64,000 bases of DNA, from contig OX421498.1 in assembly GCA_949126835.1 (NCBI GenBank), positions 874,501 through 938,500 on the forward strand, in the 5' to 3' direction. Position numbers and translations under genes: made by a program. A model generated the notes under the pieces. It saw only the letters and a program-made list of their open reading frames with translations. It made no database searches and was not told where the DNA came from. Positions 54,901-64,000 of the stretch are shown one piece after another. The stretch comes from Anisus vortex. Its lineage: Eukaryota; Mollusca; Gastropoda; Planorbidae. Every line of letters begins with the position of its first letter. Within the stretch, counting starts at the first letter, position 1.

Positions 54901-56985
54901 GTGTGGTTGTGACAGAACTGTTGTCTTCTTATCTTATGTTACAGCCACTCCTTCTATAAAGGAGATTATTGCGTCCTACGCTCATCCGTGGTCCGAGTCT
55001 AGTCCTGCATTTTTATTAATGTTTTAAATTATGTTAAGTTACTGGTTTTCCTGGTTCGTTCAGGCAACCTAATCCATGCCCGAATGCCACTCGGGAAGAA
55101 AAAGTACTTATAAGCATTTGTTTCTCGCAAAAGGGATAAGGAAAGTGTTTTAATCCGTATGCATATCTTTATGATCTGTTTTTCCTGAAGAACAGTTTGA
55201 GCTGTAGGTGCATGTTCAACAAGTTCAGCAAGATAGAACGTCTCAAATCCTTTGGTCCCACCTGGCCTGACAAAGACTTACAAAGTTATATACAAGTTTT
55301 GCTTTACCTTTTCTGGGCTGGGAATATCCGCAGTGTTGGGATCAAGCCAGGTTATTCTCGGGCGGCCATCAGCTCCGATGTGAATGTTAAATAAAGCTAT
55401 ATACTTGCTGAATAAAACTCTTGATCTGGGCGGATCAGTCTGAAAGGAAAGAAAACAAATAATAACAATAACAATAACTTCAAAAGTGACGTAGATGTCA
55501 ACATACTAGTGCAGTACCACGAGACCACTATACATTTATTTGTGTTTACAAGGGACCCACAAACATGCAACCAATGGGAAACCTCCCCGCAGTTAAAATG
55601 TATATTCTTCAAAGACCTTAGCATAAACGATTTTATAAATCTAATAAAACTACTTTATACACATTTGAATTCTGGCTCTTTTCTATGAAAACTGTTGATA
55701 TTTTTTATCATTGATGATGTAAATATCGATTAAGAAGTAACGAATGACGCGGGGACAGCTTCTTGTAGCACTAACAACAATGTATAGAACAAACGGTAGG
55801 AGAACCAAACATCTTAGTTTAGGGACAGTGATTCCAAAACTATTTTAGGCCGCGACCCCTTTATACAGTTTCTCATGCTTTGGCGACCCCCCCCCCCCCC
55901 ACACACACACACAAAAAGAAAAATAATAATTAATAATTTCGTCCCTACTTTATTACTGTATTTTGCGACTGTTATGAATTGTAATGTAAATATCTAATGT
56001 GCAGGATGCATTTTTATTGTTAAGAAGTGTAGCGATTAATCGTTAAAAACAAAAAAAACAAATGCAATTAAATATTGCAAGATACCGGTATAGGCTTAAG
56101 CCTAAGTATTTGTATGTCGGCGAACTCGCTTGGAGAAGGAAAGATGAGCTGTGTTTCGTCTCCTAGGACCATCAAAAACATACGTTTTCCGAAGGTCTTT
56201 GGCGACCCCCGCGAAATGGTCATTCGACCCCCAAGGGGGTCGCGACCCACAGTTTGGGAACCGCTGAGTTTATAACAAACGGTATGAGAACCATACATCT
56301 TAGTTCAGCTACTGCAACTGAAACACTCTGAAGAGACTGATAATACTGTTTGATGGTCCACCAGTAATTTAGGACCATCAACACAAATGGTAGGAGAACC
56401 AAACATCTCAGTTTACAACAAACGCGAAGTCTTCGAAAAACGTCTTTTCGATCTGTGACCAGTGCAATGAAAAGCTAGAACTACATTTTAACTAGAAAAG
56501 GTAAACGTTATTATGGTATTATAGTTTTAAGAATACAAAAAGCAACTTCAAGACGTTTTAAAGAATTGGTCACAGTAACCTATTATTATTGACAATAAAT
56601 GTAAACATCAATAACAACAACAACAACTTGTGTAAGTAAAGTTTACTACAATGACAGTTTTTATTATAAAAAAAGGATTATAAATTTAGTGATTATAAAT
56701 TTAAGGTTTGCAATCCAAAAGATAAAGTATTTCTATTACAAAATGTTAAGCTTTTAACTAGATATAGTCAGGTCTGTATTGACAACCATTGACAGCATTG
56801 TAAAATTGTATATTCTAGACATTTATATCATTAAAAAAAAAAGAAAATGGATTGCAAGTCGAAGTTTGAAGAATATTTAATATAAAAAAATCAATTTCTA
56901 TAAAATGACTTACCGTCGTTGAATCATGTTTTCTTTTCCCCGTAACCGAATCGTGCATGGTTGGCGGGATGTACAAGATAAGGAT
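51972..56985 (-). CDS. P8: RING-H2 protein gene with acidic repeat linker
   Basis: Exon 1 is 56914-56985, ATG 56956-56958, 15 codons (MHDSVTGKRKHDSTT), donor ACG|GTAAGT. Exon 2 is 55308-55439, 44 codons, TDPPRSRVLFSKYIALFNIH..., not alignable with types A or B by eye. Exon 3 starts at 54345 and has two donors, 54034 or 53986. Exon 4 is 51972-52031, 20 codons with stop, [19 protein letters not shown]. With the first donor the protein is 182 residues and the finger has perfect RING-H2 spacing ([28 protein letters not shown], x10, CPVCR). Compared with P4, the linker is acidic. Forms one subfamily with P9. Likely an E3 ligase; its substrate is unknown. Confidence 0.8.
52357..52950. repeat. 41-bp minisatellite, about 14 copies, P8 intron 3
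   Basis: Unit gttagggtttcctggataag plus gaacttatcgccacgtgata plus t. Thirteen units carry a perfect CACGTG E-box and most carry ttaggg. Confidence 0.95.
53324..53536. mobile_element. hAT-like short element in P8 intron 3
   Basis: Ends cagggatcggcaacc and gcttgctgaccactg; flanks gggaagac and ggctagac match at 6 of 8 positions. The interior has gtgccaaagtaggatttcta, shared with the elements at 33841 and 59862. Confidence 0.6.
53608..53706. repeat. 30-bp repeat, about 3 copies
   Basis: Unit tacttttattttattcatgg plus gacgatggcg. Confidence 0.85.
53986..54345 (-). CDS. P8 exon 3: acidic 14-residue repeats, RING half, tandem donors
   Basis: Starts RAKTETISDPV after CTGTAG. Then come three to four copies of a 14-residue, 42-bp unit (VEAKTEDGEEIAAQ), then [18 protein letters not shown] and CEHYFHKECVNGWLA. 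The final 48 bp, including the GCG|GTAAGT donor, are duplicated: donor 1 after 54034, donor 2 after 53986. Use of donor 2 would add 16 in-frame residues (VSDDYFHKDCVNGWLA), repeating part of the finger and lengthening the Cys6-Cys7 spacing from 10 to 26. Confidence 0.85.
54346..54934. other. P8 intron 2, no other gene seen
   Basis: AT-rich; contains short gtgcaagatg/tgcgaggt words repeated loosely at 54740-54890. Confidence 0.4.
54935..55190 (-). mobile_element. LINE 3' end, minus orientation, in P8 intron 2
   Basis: Same as 49546-49700: cactccttctataaaggaga, gcgtcctacgctcatccgtg, ttcaggcaacctaatccatg. About 120 bp from the exon 2 donor. Confidence 0.6.
55826..56265. mobile_element. hAT-like element in P8 intron 1
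   Basis: Ends cagtgattccaaaact and agtttgggaaccgctg with subterminal gcgaccccc runs, a typical hAT non-autonomous pattern. Target duplication not clear. Confidence 0.55.
56266..56913. other. P8 intron 1, no other gene seen
   Basis: Contains three loosely repeated blocks (ggtaggagaaccaaacatctta-type) at 55795, 56280 and 56388 and AT-rich sequence up to the exon 1 donor. Confidence 0.4.
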
Positions 56986-57149
56986 CTGGAAATAACGACC
57001 TTGTAGATAACTATAGGAGATGAAAGCTCAAAGTCGCCGGTTGCTTCGTGTGACACTCCAATGACAAAGAACTGATGAAACGCATTGAATATTGAACAAT
57101 ACAAACTGGGAATTCCCACTCTCGTGTGTACTCAAGTACGTCTATTGTT

Positions 57150-57354
57150 TTGCATCTGTTGTAGTGTTTAGTTATTATATAATTATAATCTGTTGTAGTA
57201 TTTAGTTATTATATAATTATACATCTGGTGTAGTGTTTAGTTATTTTATTGTTATGCATCTGTTGTAGTGTTAAGTTATTATATTTTTATGCATCTGTTA
57301 TAGTGCTTAGCTGTTATATTGTTATGTTTCTGTTGTAGTGTTTAGCTTTTATAT
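57150..57354. repeat. Degenerate ~37-bp repeat, about 5-6 copies, 5' of P8
   Basis: Unit around catctgttgtagtgtttagt plus tattatataattat, merging into the following array. Confidence 0.7.
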
Positions 57355-58595
57355 TTTGTTTATATTGTTATATCGCGATATTTTGTTTATATTGTTATAT
57401 CGCGATATTTTGTTTATATTGTTATATCGCGATATTTTGTTTATATTGTTATATTGCGATATTTTGTTTATATTGTTATATCGCGATATTTTGTTTATAT
57501 TGTTATATCGCGATATTTTGTTTATATTGTTATATCGCGATATTTTGTTTATATTGTTATATCGCAATATTTTGTTTATATTGTTATATCGCGATATTTT
57601 GTTTATATTGTTATATCGCGATATTTTGTTTATATTGTTATATCGCGATATTTTGTTTATATTGTTATATCGCGATATTTTGTTTATATTGTTATATCGC
57701 GATATTTTGTTTATATTGTTATATCGCGATATTTTGTTTATATTGTTATATCGCGATATTTTGTTTATATTGTTATATCGCGATATTTTGTTTATATTGT
57801 TATATCGCGATATTTTGTTTATATTGTTATATCGTGATATTTTGTTTATATTGTTATATCGCGATATTTTGTTTATATTGTTATATCGCGATATTTTGTT
57901 TATATTGTTATATCGCGATATTTTGTTTATATTGTTATATCGCAATATTTTGTTTATATTGTGTTATTGCGATATTTTGTTTATATTGTTATATCGCGAT
58001 ATTTTGTTTATATTGTTATATCGCGATATTTTGTTTATATTGTTATATCGCGATATTTTGTTTATATTGTTATATCGCGATATTTTGTTTATATTGTTAT
58101 ATCGCGATATTTGTTTATATTGTTATATCGCGATATTTTGTTTATATTGTTATATCGCGATATTTTGTTTATATTGTTATATCGCGATATTTTGTTTATA
58201 TTGTTATATCGCGATATTTTGTTTATATTGTTATATCGCGATATTTTGTTTATATTGTTATATCGCAATATTTTGTTTATATTATTATATCGCGATATTT
58301 TGTTTATATTGTTATATCGCTATATTTTGTTTATATTGTTATATCGCGATATTTTGTTTAAATTGTTATATCGCGATATTTTGTTTATATTGTTATATCG
58401 CGATATTTTGTTTACATTGTTATATCGCGATATTTTGTTTATATTGTTATATCGCGATATTTTGTTTATATTGTTATATCGCGATATTTTGTTTATATTG
58501 TTATATCGCGATATTTTGTTTACATTGTTATATCGCGATATTTTGTTTACATTGTTATATCGCGATATTTTGTTTATATTGTAATATCGCGATAT
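57355..58595. repeat. 27-bp minisatellite with palindromic core, about 46 copies
   Basis: Unit gttatatcgcgatattttgt plus ttatatt, containing the perfect 12-bp palindrome atatcgcgatat. One 26-bp unit at about 58108 shifts the frame of the spurious ORFs. Located 0.4-1.6 kb upstream of P8 exon 1. Confidence 0.97.
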
Positions 58596-58599
58596 TTTG

Positions 58600-58815
58600 T
58601 CACCAGTGATTTCAAAACAACCAGATGCCGAACTCTATTATCCACAAAGAACACTCCGTACTGCAGACTTCTCGCTTCTGGGGGTGAGCCGTTTCTCTCC
58701 GACGACCGTTGGCCTAATACCTTTCTCAATATCTGGCCCTAAATTATTAAAGAATCTACTTCCAATCCAACTCAGGCAGACAAAGTTCTGTGTTCTGTCT
58801 AATCTTATCTTATAA
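58600..58815 (+). mobile_element. LINE ORF2 C-terminal fragment, decayed
   Basis: Encodes RTLRTADFSLLGVSRF and FSISGPKLLKNLLPIQLRQT, recognisable as the ...SF...GP.LWN.LP..LR block with substitutions, ending in frame. Confidence 0.55.
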
Positions 58816-59030
58816 ATGACAGACGCTCATTCTATAAAGAAGATTATTCCGTGGCCTGAGTCTAGCCTTGCATTTTTATAAGTGTTTTAAATTTATTAAA
58901 GGATTTTAAATTGCTCATTGTCCTGGTTCGTTTAGTTAACCCATTTCATGCCATGATGCCACTCGGTAAAAAGAGTACTGACATGAATTTTTTCTGGCAT
59001 AAGACATTTCTGTCTTTATGTTTAACGGAG
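58816..59030 (-). mobile_element. LINE 3' end, minus orientation
   Basis: cagacgctcattctataaag, ttaacccatttcatgccatg; same family as 54935-55190. Confidence 0.55.
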
Positions 59031-59559
59031 AATTAAAAAAAAACACATTAGTTTAATATTTACCTTCGCTAAACGTTTTTTTTAGACCCCTACGGTTTTA
59101 CTTGTATATTAGGTCAGTTACTGCTACATTTATTTTATTTGTCCTATGTTTGTAAAGTTTTAAATTATTAATTACCTTTATACCATTTGTAGCCTAAAAA
59201 ACTATAACCGTGAATCGTTACTTGTTTGTTGGTCAATGTTAAATGAGCTCTGAGCCCTGAGCTTACATAATGATTTTGGAAGCGCTATACAAATATAATA
59301 ATAATTATTATTTATCACACAAGAAAGAGTATAATAAGGTATCAGCTATTGTGTATTTCTGGCATATTTTTTGTTTGTTGTATTTGTTGGCATAAATTGT
59401 TTTTTTTTATGCAGTTTCTAACATCATCTACTTGGTTATTTAAACTCTATAATGGCAGCGTTTTGTGTATTTTGCTATTTATTTTTATGACAAAACGTGT
59501 TTGCCTCAGATCAAATTAAACCTAAGGTTAATTTGAAACGCCTCCTATCTGTTTCCCTG
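59031..59559. other. No gene seen
   Basis: AT-rich; a ggttatt..agcgctatacaaatataataataattatta tract near 59280-59310 resembles common LINE 3' tails. Confidence 0.35.
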
Positions 59560-59715
59560 GCCACGCCCTACTAGGAGAATGTGTGGCCAGCACAATGCCC
59601 AGAAGCCTTTCCCCCCACCCCTCCCACCCCCACAACTAATGTCAGCCACCTATCAGAGCTGGATAGTTTAAGGAACCTTTTACATAACCTAGGTCCGTCT
59701 GTTCGCCGTTCGGCT
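59560..59715 (-). mobile_element. Decayed SINE, minus orientation
   Basis: ggccagcacaatgcccaga, then a C-rich insertion, ccacctatcagagctgg and ttcgccgttcggctacagt (reverse of the head). Confidence 0.55.
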
Positions 59716-60343
59716 ACAGTGCTCCATTATTCAGGCCTGCTTTGATATAATAGAAGAAACCAGAGCTTTTGTCGTAGTCTGCTACTTCTCCAGCAATCTG
59801 CAAGTTAAACAAAAAACACGTCAATTTATTTCTTAAAGTCTGTTTGAAACGTGTTCTAAACCAGGGGTCGGCAACCTTTAGATAACTGTGTGCCTAAGAG
59901 GATTTCTAACTCACTCAACGTGCCAACAGCCTAAAAGTCATATTGATCCTTTCTTTTAAAATAGACTTAAAGTTTCTCTTTGGAGGGGGAGGGGAATCGC
60001 TCTGCGTGCCGAATCTAGCACGCGTCTCGTAGGTTGACGACCCCTGTTCTTAATGCAATTTCAGGAAGATTGACTCCGATTCTTAAAATTTACTTAATAT
60101 TGTTTGTTTTAAGTTTACAAAATTGAGTTCTCTTCCTCCTTTTCGTGTTAGCGTTACGTTATTTTTACTTACGGCTGTGTCTGCCACATCGCCGTATAGT
60201 CGAAGATCGAATCCCACACAATACGCATATTTTCTTCTCTTTGGTCCTGAAATTTTTTGTTCTGTTTTTTTTTTTAACATCTTTAAGGGTGCACTGGTTA
60301 TTCTTTCCACTAGCCACACAATCCCTTTGAATGTCGCATCCAT
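59714..60343 (-). CDS. Candidate two-exon gene, unrecognised
   Basis: Exon a 60173-60343 (57 codons from an ATG, donor GCC|GTAAGT) contains KKKTEQKISGPKRRKYAY and ends RLYGDVADTA. Exon b 59714-59797 (28 codons with stop, acceptor CTTGCAG) reads IAGEVADYDKSSGFFYYIKA. The join is phase 0 as in the RING cluster, and it lies on the same strand between P8 and P9. But the start overlaps a SINE-like tail (60290-60390) and the stop lies in another SINE, and a hAT element sits in the intron. It could be an exonised remnant. No family recognised. Confidence 0.3.
59862..60046. mobile_element. hAT-like short element
   Basis: Ends caggggtcggcaacc and ggttgacgacccctg; flanks ttctaaac and ttcttaat agree at 6 of 8 positions. 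Confidence 0.65.
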
Positions 60344-60389
60344 GGTAATTGGAAAACGCTGCATCGCTGGCACTATTGATTGACTGGGA

Positions 60390-61769
60390 TTGACTGGGAT
60401 AGGTTATTTAATTTTAACTTTCTTTTTTAACTTTTATAAAATGTTTACAATTTAAAACCCCTTTCTGTCCACAAGAACGCAGGTTGCGTTGGACGGCCAT
60501 TACCATTCTGCAGAATTCTGCAGAATCAACGCCACGGGCGTTAATTTGGTTGTCGATATATATTTTTCACGATTAAATCCAAACCATGTTTCTAAAATTA
60601 ATTGTAACTTCAGCTGCCTATTTATAGATATCAGAACTCTTTATAACTTAATTTTAAAGGAGGTTTAACAGCTTTTTATTCTTTTATTTTCATTGTTTAT
60701 CGTGGTGATTTTTATATGTTACGACAGTCACAAATGCACATAATGGGTGGCCTAGTAAAGATAGTCTAGGTCTGATCGGTCTATTTTGAAAACAATATTC
60801 ATTAAAAATAATATAGGCTTTTTGGATTTCATTACAGACAAATATTTAATACGATTTAACTTCAAAGAAATGTTTATATGTCTAAAACTGTATCACATCG
60901 AGAGAATCAGCCGGTAAAAATAGGCATCTAAAGAACTTGTCTTTACTATTTTTTTCATTATTGATTTTTTCTGTACAATATTACACTTTCATATTTATAC
61001 TATATAGATCTCTAATGTTCTTATTAATTTGATATATGTAATATGATACGTGCCTACGTTTTTAAAATAAATATTATTTATTGCCTGAAAACTTAACGGC
61101 TACTTAGGAATCCTATTAAAAATGTTAAAGTATCGTATTTGACTATATTTATACAAACGGTAACAGATATTAATTAAAAGGATTAACTGTCGATTTTTGT
61201 AATTTTGTTGACAGCCTAATAGTAAATAATTGATACAAACGTGGATTTATTTCCATAATTCTTATAGTTTGTACTTAGCAATTTGATTCCTTTTTTTTTG
61301 GCTAGAAAAATGTCAATGTTTTTTTTTGCTTATATTTTTTATATTATTATTAACGCAAAGAATTTCAGAACAAATTATATTTATTTAGATTCAGTATTTA
61401 TTGAGCTTTATTCTGATAGAAACACTTCGTATAGTTCATAAAAAAAGATATTAAAATAAATATTTTAAAACATAGACTACGCATTTTGTCTAAAACAAAA
61501 TTGGCAGAAGCTGAAAAAAAAAAACCTAGGTGTTAAAATAAAAGAATGAAAATTGTATAAAGATAATACTGTGCCTCCATTCAACAGTTTAAACTTAAGA
61601 GTAAACATGTAAATAATAAACGTATAGTGTAGCCGATACAAAACAAGTGATGGTCAGGTATTTGACTTCTTTTTTTTTCTTTGATTGAATATAATAATTA
61701 AAAATCCATAATATAATTTTTATTTTATTTTTAAATTCTATTCACTTCATCATTGACTGTGTTCAATTA
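60390..61769. other. Long AT-rich stretch, nothing recognised
   Basis: No ORF with features, no tandem repeat. The right end (61600-61740) is related to the 3' flank of P8. Confidence 0.5.
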
Positions 61770-61905
61770 CATCGGATCACAGGACATCGGATCACAGGAC
61801 ATCGGATCACAGGACATCGGATCACAGGACATCGGATCACAGGACATCGGATCACAGGACATCGGATCACAGGACATCGGATCACAGGACATCGGATCAC
61901 AGGAC
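61770..61905. repeat. 15-bp array atcggatcacaggac, 9 copies
   Basis: Near-perfect copies 3' of P9; single-copy context in the equivalent P8 region reads ...acaagtacactgtacacgcc. Confidence 0.95.
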
Positions 61906-62058
61906 AAATTTAAACGCCAGCAAGTGACATCATACATAAACATGTGCAGCAGATAAAAGTAAGTTGAGGATTGCATTGCACAATCTGAAAACGTACACCA
62001 TTTCAAACTATTTTCTGGATTAAGACTTCTAAAATGTATTTCTGTGTAGACACAGTTT

Positions 62059-62588
62059 CTAGACGATTCCATCAGTCCAAGCATTCATTCGACAAACAGG
62101 GCAGGTATCATCGATCTGGAACGAGACAATGCGTCCTGTTTGTATTTTACATTATTTAAAAAATTGTACAAAAACCTTGCAAGTTCAAACTCTGAAAACG
62201 TTGATATTAAACCTATTGTTTTATAAGATTTATGATTATAAACATTTCAAAAAAAATATATGTGTTTACAAGTAAATAGATCGCTTAATGTGTCCATGGT
62301 TCTGTTCTGTTTGCCTATCTGTGCACGGTGCAACGAAAATGAAGCTTGGTCTTAATGATTAATGCTTGATTATTGTCACGTCACTAGCATTAGTAGGACA
62401 ATCGCATTATAGATTTCCTCAAAAGTAAGTAGCAAAGTATCCGTTGGACCGGTTTGCAATCGTACCTTCCGAGCAAAGATAGGTCTTATTAGCCACATGA
62501 GAAACTATCGTACAGCCACACCTCAAACTTCCTAGGTCGACCAAAATGGTCATCGCCGATCAGTACAGACGAATACTATTACTATTAC

Positions 62589-62619
<31 letters not shown>

Positions 62620-63810
62620 TCAATAAAATAATCATAATCTAATTTGCATTAAAAGGCCTGCGTCTACGTTGTTAACATCTTAGTCAGTAGTCTGATATAA
62701 CTTTATTACGTCATCACTAACCGCCAGCCACTTGTCAACACAATCTTTGTGGAAATAGTGAGCACAAGGAAGGAACATCATATCTTCAACTCTCCTGTAC
62801 GGCTCGTAACAAATGGTGCATTCCTCCCCGTCTAGAAGAACCGGAAGTTCCACTCCGTCATCTAGCTTGGCCACAGTTGGCGCGCATGTAGTCTCAGTTT
62901 TGGCACGCTAACAGAACATATAGAACAGATTAGATCACATGAAAAGGGCAGCTAAGACGCTTATGTTAAAGATATATAAATATAGAAATAAGACCAAACA
63001 TTTTATCTTCTTTGATTAGAACCACTTTAACTTTAGGATGTGTAGATTTGTGAAAGACAAATAATAATATCGTATACAATTAAACTATAGACTGATTAGT
63101 TTGTTCTCTATCTTTATATATATATATGTTTTCTGTATGATTGTTTTAATTAACTTAAAAGTAGTTTAAAATATAATAATATATATAGAATACTAATTAC
63201 ACATAATTAATATTCATCAGTGAAGGCTAGTATGCGCCCCCCACCCCCTCCCACCCAAATGTAACAACGCCTATTATCTTAGTGTGTTAATATAAAATAT
63301 TTTTTGTCCATATATAATTTACTTATTAGTTGCGCAGCTATGTTTAAGGAGAACTGAGAGTACACTATAAGGCGGGGCCTAATAGTACAGGTAAAGCGGG
63401 GTCTAATATTGAAAGATTGGGCGGGGCCTAATAGTACAAGGTAAGGCGTGGTCTAATATTGAAAGATTGGGCAGGGCCTAATAGTACAAGGTAAGGCGTG
63501 GTCTAATATTGAAAGATTGGGCGGGGCCTGATAATACAAGGTAAGGTGCGGTCTAATATTGAAAGATAGGCGACCAATTCTCCGTCGTAACTATCACAGA
63601 AAGATATTACAACGTAATAACGTAATCTAACTGTGCAGTAATACAAAAGGCGCAATAATATCTTCAGAGGAATTGGCAAATATTTGACATTAGTCTTGTC
63701 CTAGACCTACAAAGTCTATTGATAAACAATTTCTACATTACCTTCGCGTTATTACGGTAGGTAAATACTGTCTTATGAGTTATGCCATTGGGCGTTTGAC
63801 GAACATATGA
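62059..63810 (-). CDS. P9: RING-H2 protein gene, 5' end outside the window
   Basis: Exon 2 is 63742-63810, 23 codons ([23 protein letters not shown]), acceptor TTGCAG, donor AAG|GTAATG. Exon 3 is 62722-62907. Exon 4 is 62059-62115, 19 codons with stop, [18 protein letters not shown], acceptor TTCCAG. All phase 0. Exon 1 must lie beyond 64000. RING spacing is perfect and the E2-contact Ile/Trp and linker Arg are present. Sister of P8 (shared RAKTET start, LDGEEC, PYRRVED, CPVCRM) but without the acidic repeat and with an exon 2 half as long. Likely an E3 ubiquitin ligase. Confidence 0.8.
62722..62907 (-). CDS. P9 exon 3: short linker and first six RING ligands
   Basis: 62 codons. [20 protein letters not shown], then [20 protein letters not shown], then [15 protein letters not shown], donor GCG|GTTAGT. 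The shortest linker in the cluster, probably close to the repeat-free state of the P8/P9 branch. Confidence 0.85.
62908..63364. other. P9 intron 2, no other gene seen
   Basis: AT-rich with (ta)n near 63113 and a C-rich run at 63236-63256. Confidence 0.4.
63365..63570. repeat. 50-bp repeat, 4 copies, P9 intron 2
   Basis: Unit ggcggggcctaatagtacaa plus ggtaaggcgtggtctaatat plus tgaaagattg. Confidence 0.9.
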
Positions 63811-63847
63811 CTGCAAGAAGAAAACAAAAGAAATTAATAAGACAAAA

Positions 63848-64000
63848 GATTATCAAAACAGATTATCAAAAACAGATTATCAAAACAGATTATCAAAACA
63901 GATTATCAAAAAAGATTATCAAAACAGATTATCAAAACAGATGATCAAAACAGATTATCAAAACAGATTATCAAAACAGATTATCAAAACAGATTATCAA
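63848..64000. repeat. 13-bp array aaaacagattatc, at least 12 copies, P9 intron 1
   Basis: Runs off the right edge. Begins 37 bp from the P9 exon 2 acceptor. Confidence 0.95.

Noticed and set aside
57338..58609. 423-codon hydrophobic ORF resembling a membrane protein
   Set aside because: Translation of the 27-bp TATCGCGATA array; a 26-bp unit shifts frame mid-way without ending it.

Overview
This is an AT-rich animal genomic window with short exons, GT-AG introns, tRNA-headed SINEs, several non-LTR retrotransposon families, hAT-type elements with 8-bp target duplications and an exceptional load of minisatellites. The repeat style suggests a mollusc, perhaps a gastropod, but this is inference. 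Nothing looks bacterial; there is no CRISPR, operon or origin.

The core is a tandem cluster of nine related loci, all on the minus strand and named here P1 to P9 from left to right. I worked out a shared four-exon model by comparing copies. Exon 1 is a short start exon, usually MGD... followed by an (S/T)RKRK basic motif. Exon 2 is a very variable exon, 61 codons long in most copies. Exon 3 is a linker plus the first six zinc ligands of a RING-H2 finger (C-x2-C-x14-C-x-H-x2-H-x2-C). Exon 4 is a small last exon carrying the final CPVCR pair. Every internal junction is phase 0. P2, P4, P8 and P9 keep a full set of RING ligands. P5 and P7 keep open exons and splice sites but have lost ligands in exon 3 and CPxC in exon 4. 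P1 (stop codon, missing exons), P3 (one-base frameshift) and P6 (no exons 3 and 4) look broken. P4 has an out-of-frame exon 2.

Layout: P1 1-388; LINE/SINE debris and a 26-bp array 950-5240; P2 6020-10526, with 49-bp and 32/39-bp arrays in its introns; a LINE with an RNase H domain 13534-14440; P3 17735-19802; a nested hAT element 20075-21716; P4 25068-29316, with a lysine-rich coding minisatellite, a 24-bp x29 array and a hAT insertion; P5 31477-33355; a solitary exon 2 at 33585-33767; P6 34973-37520; a LINE plus 12-bp array 38043-39210; P7 41743-47192; LINE fragments 48906-50021; P8 51972-56985, with an acidic repeat and a duplicated splice donor; a 27-bp palindromic array 57355-58595; P9 62059-63810, entering from the right edge.

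The intact products are predicted small nuclear-type RING-H2 proteins, probably E3 ubiquitin ligases because the E2-contact Ile, Trp and linker Arg are kept. Each copy differs in exon 2 and in the charge of its linker (strongly basic in P4, acidic in P8). The cluster looks fast-evolving, spread by segmental duplication with shared SINE and LINE insertions carried along. All gene models are manual and need RNA support.
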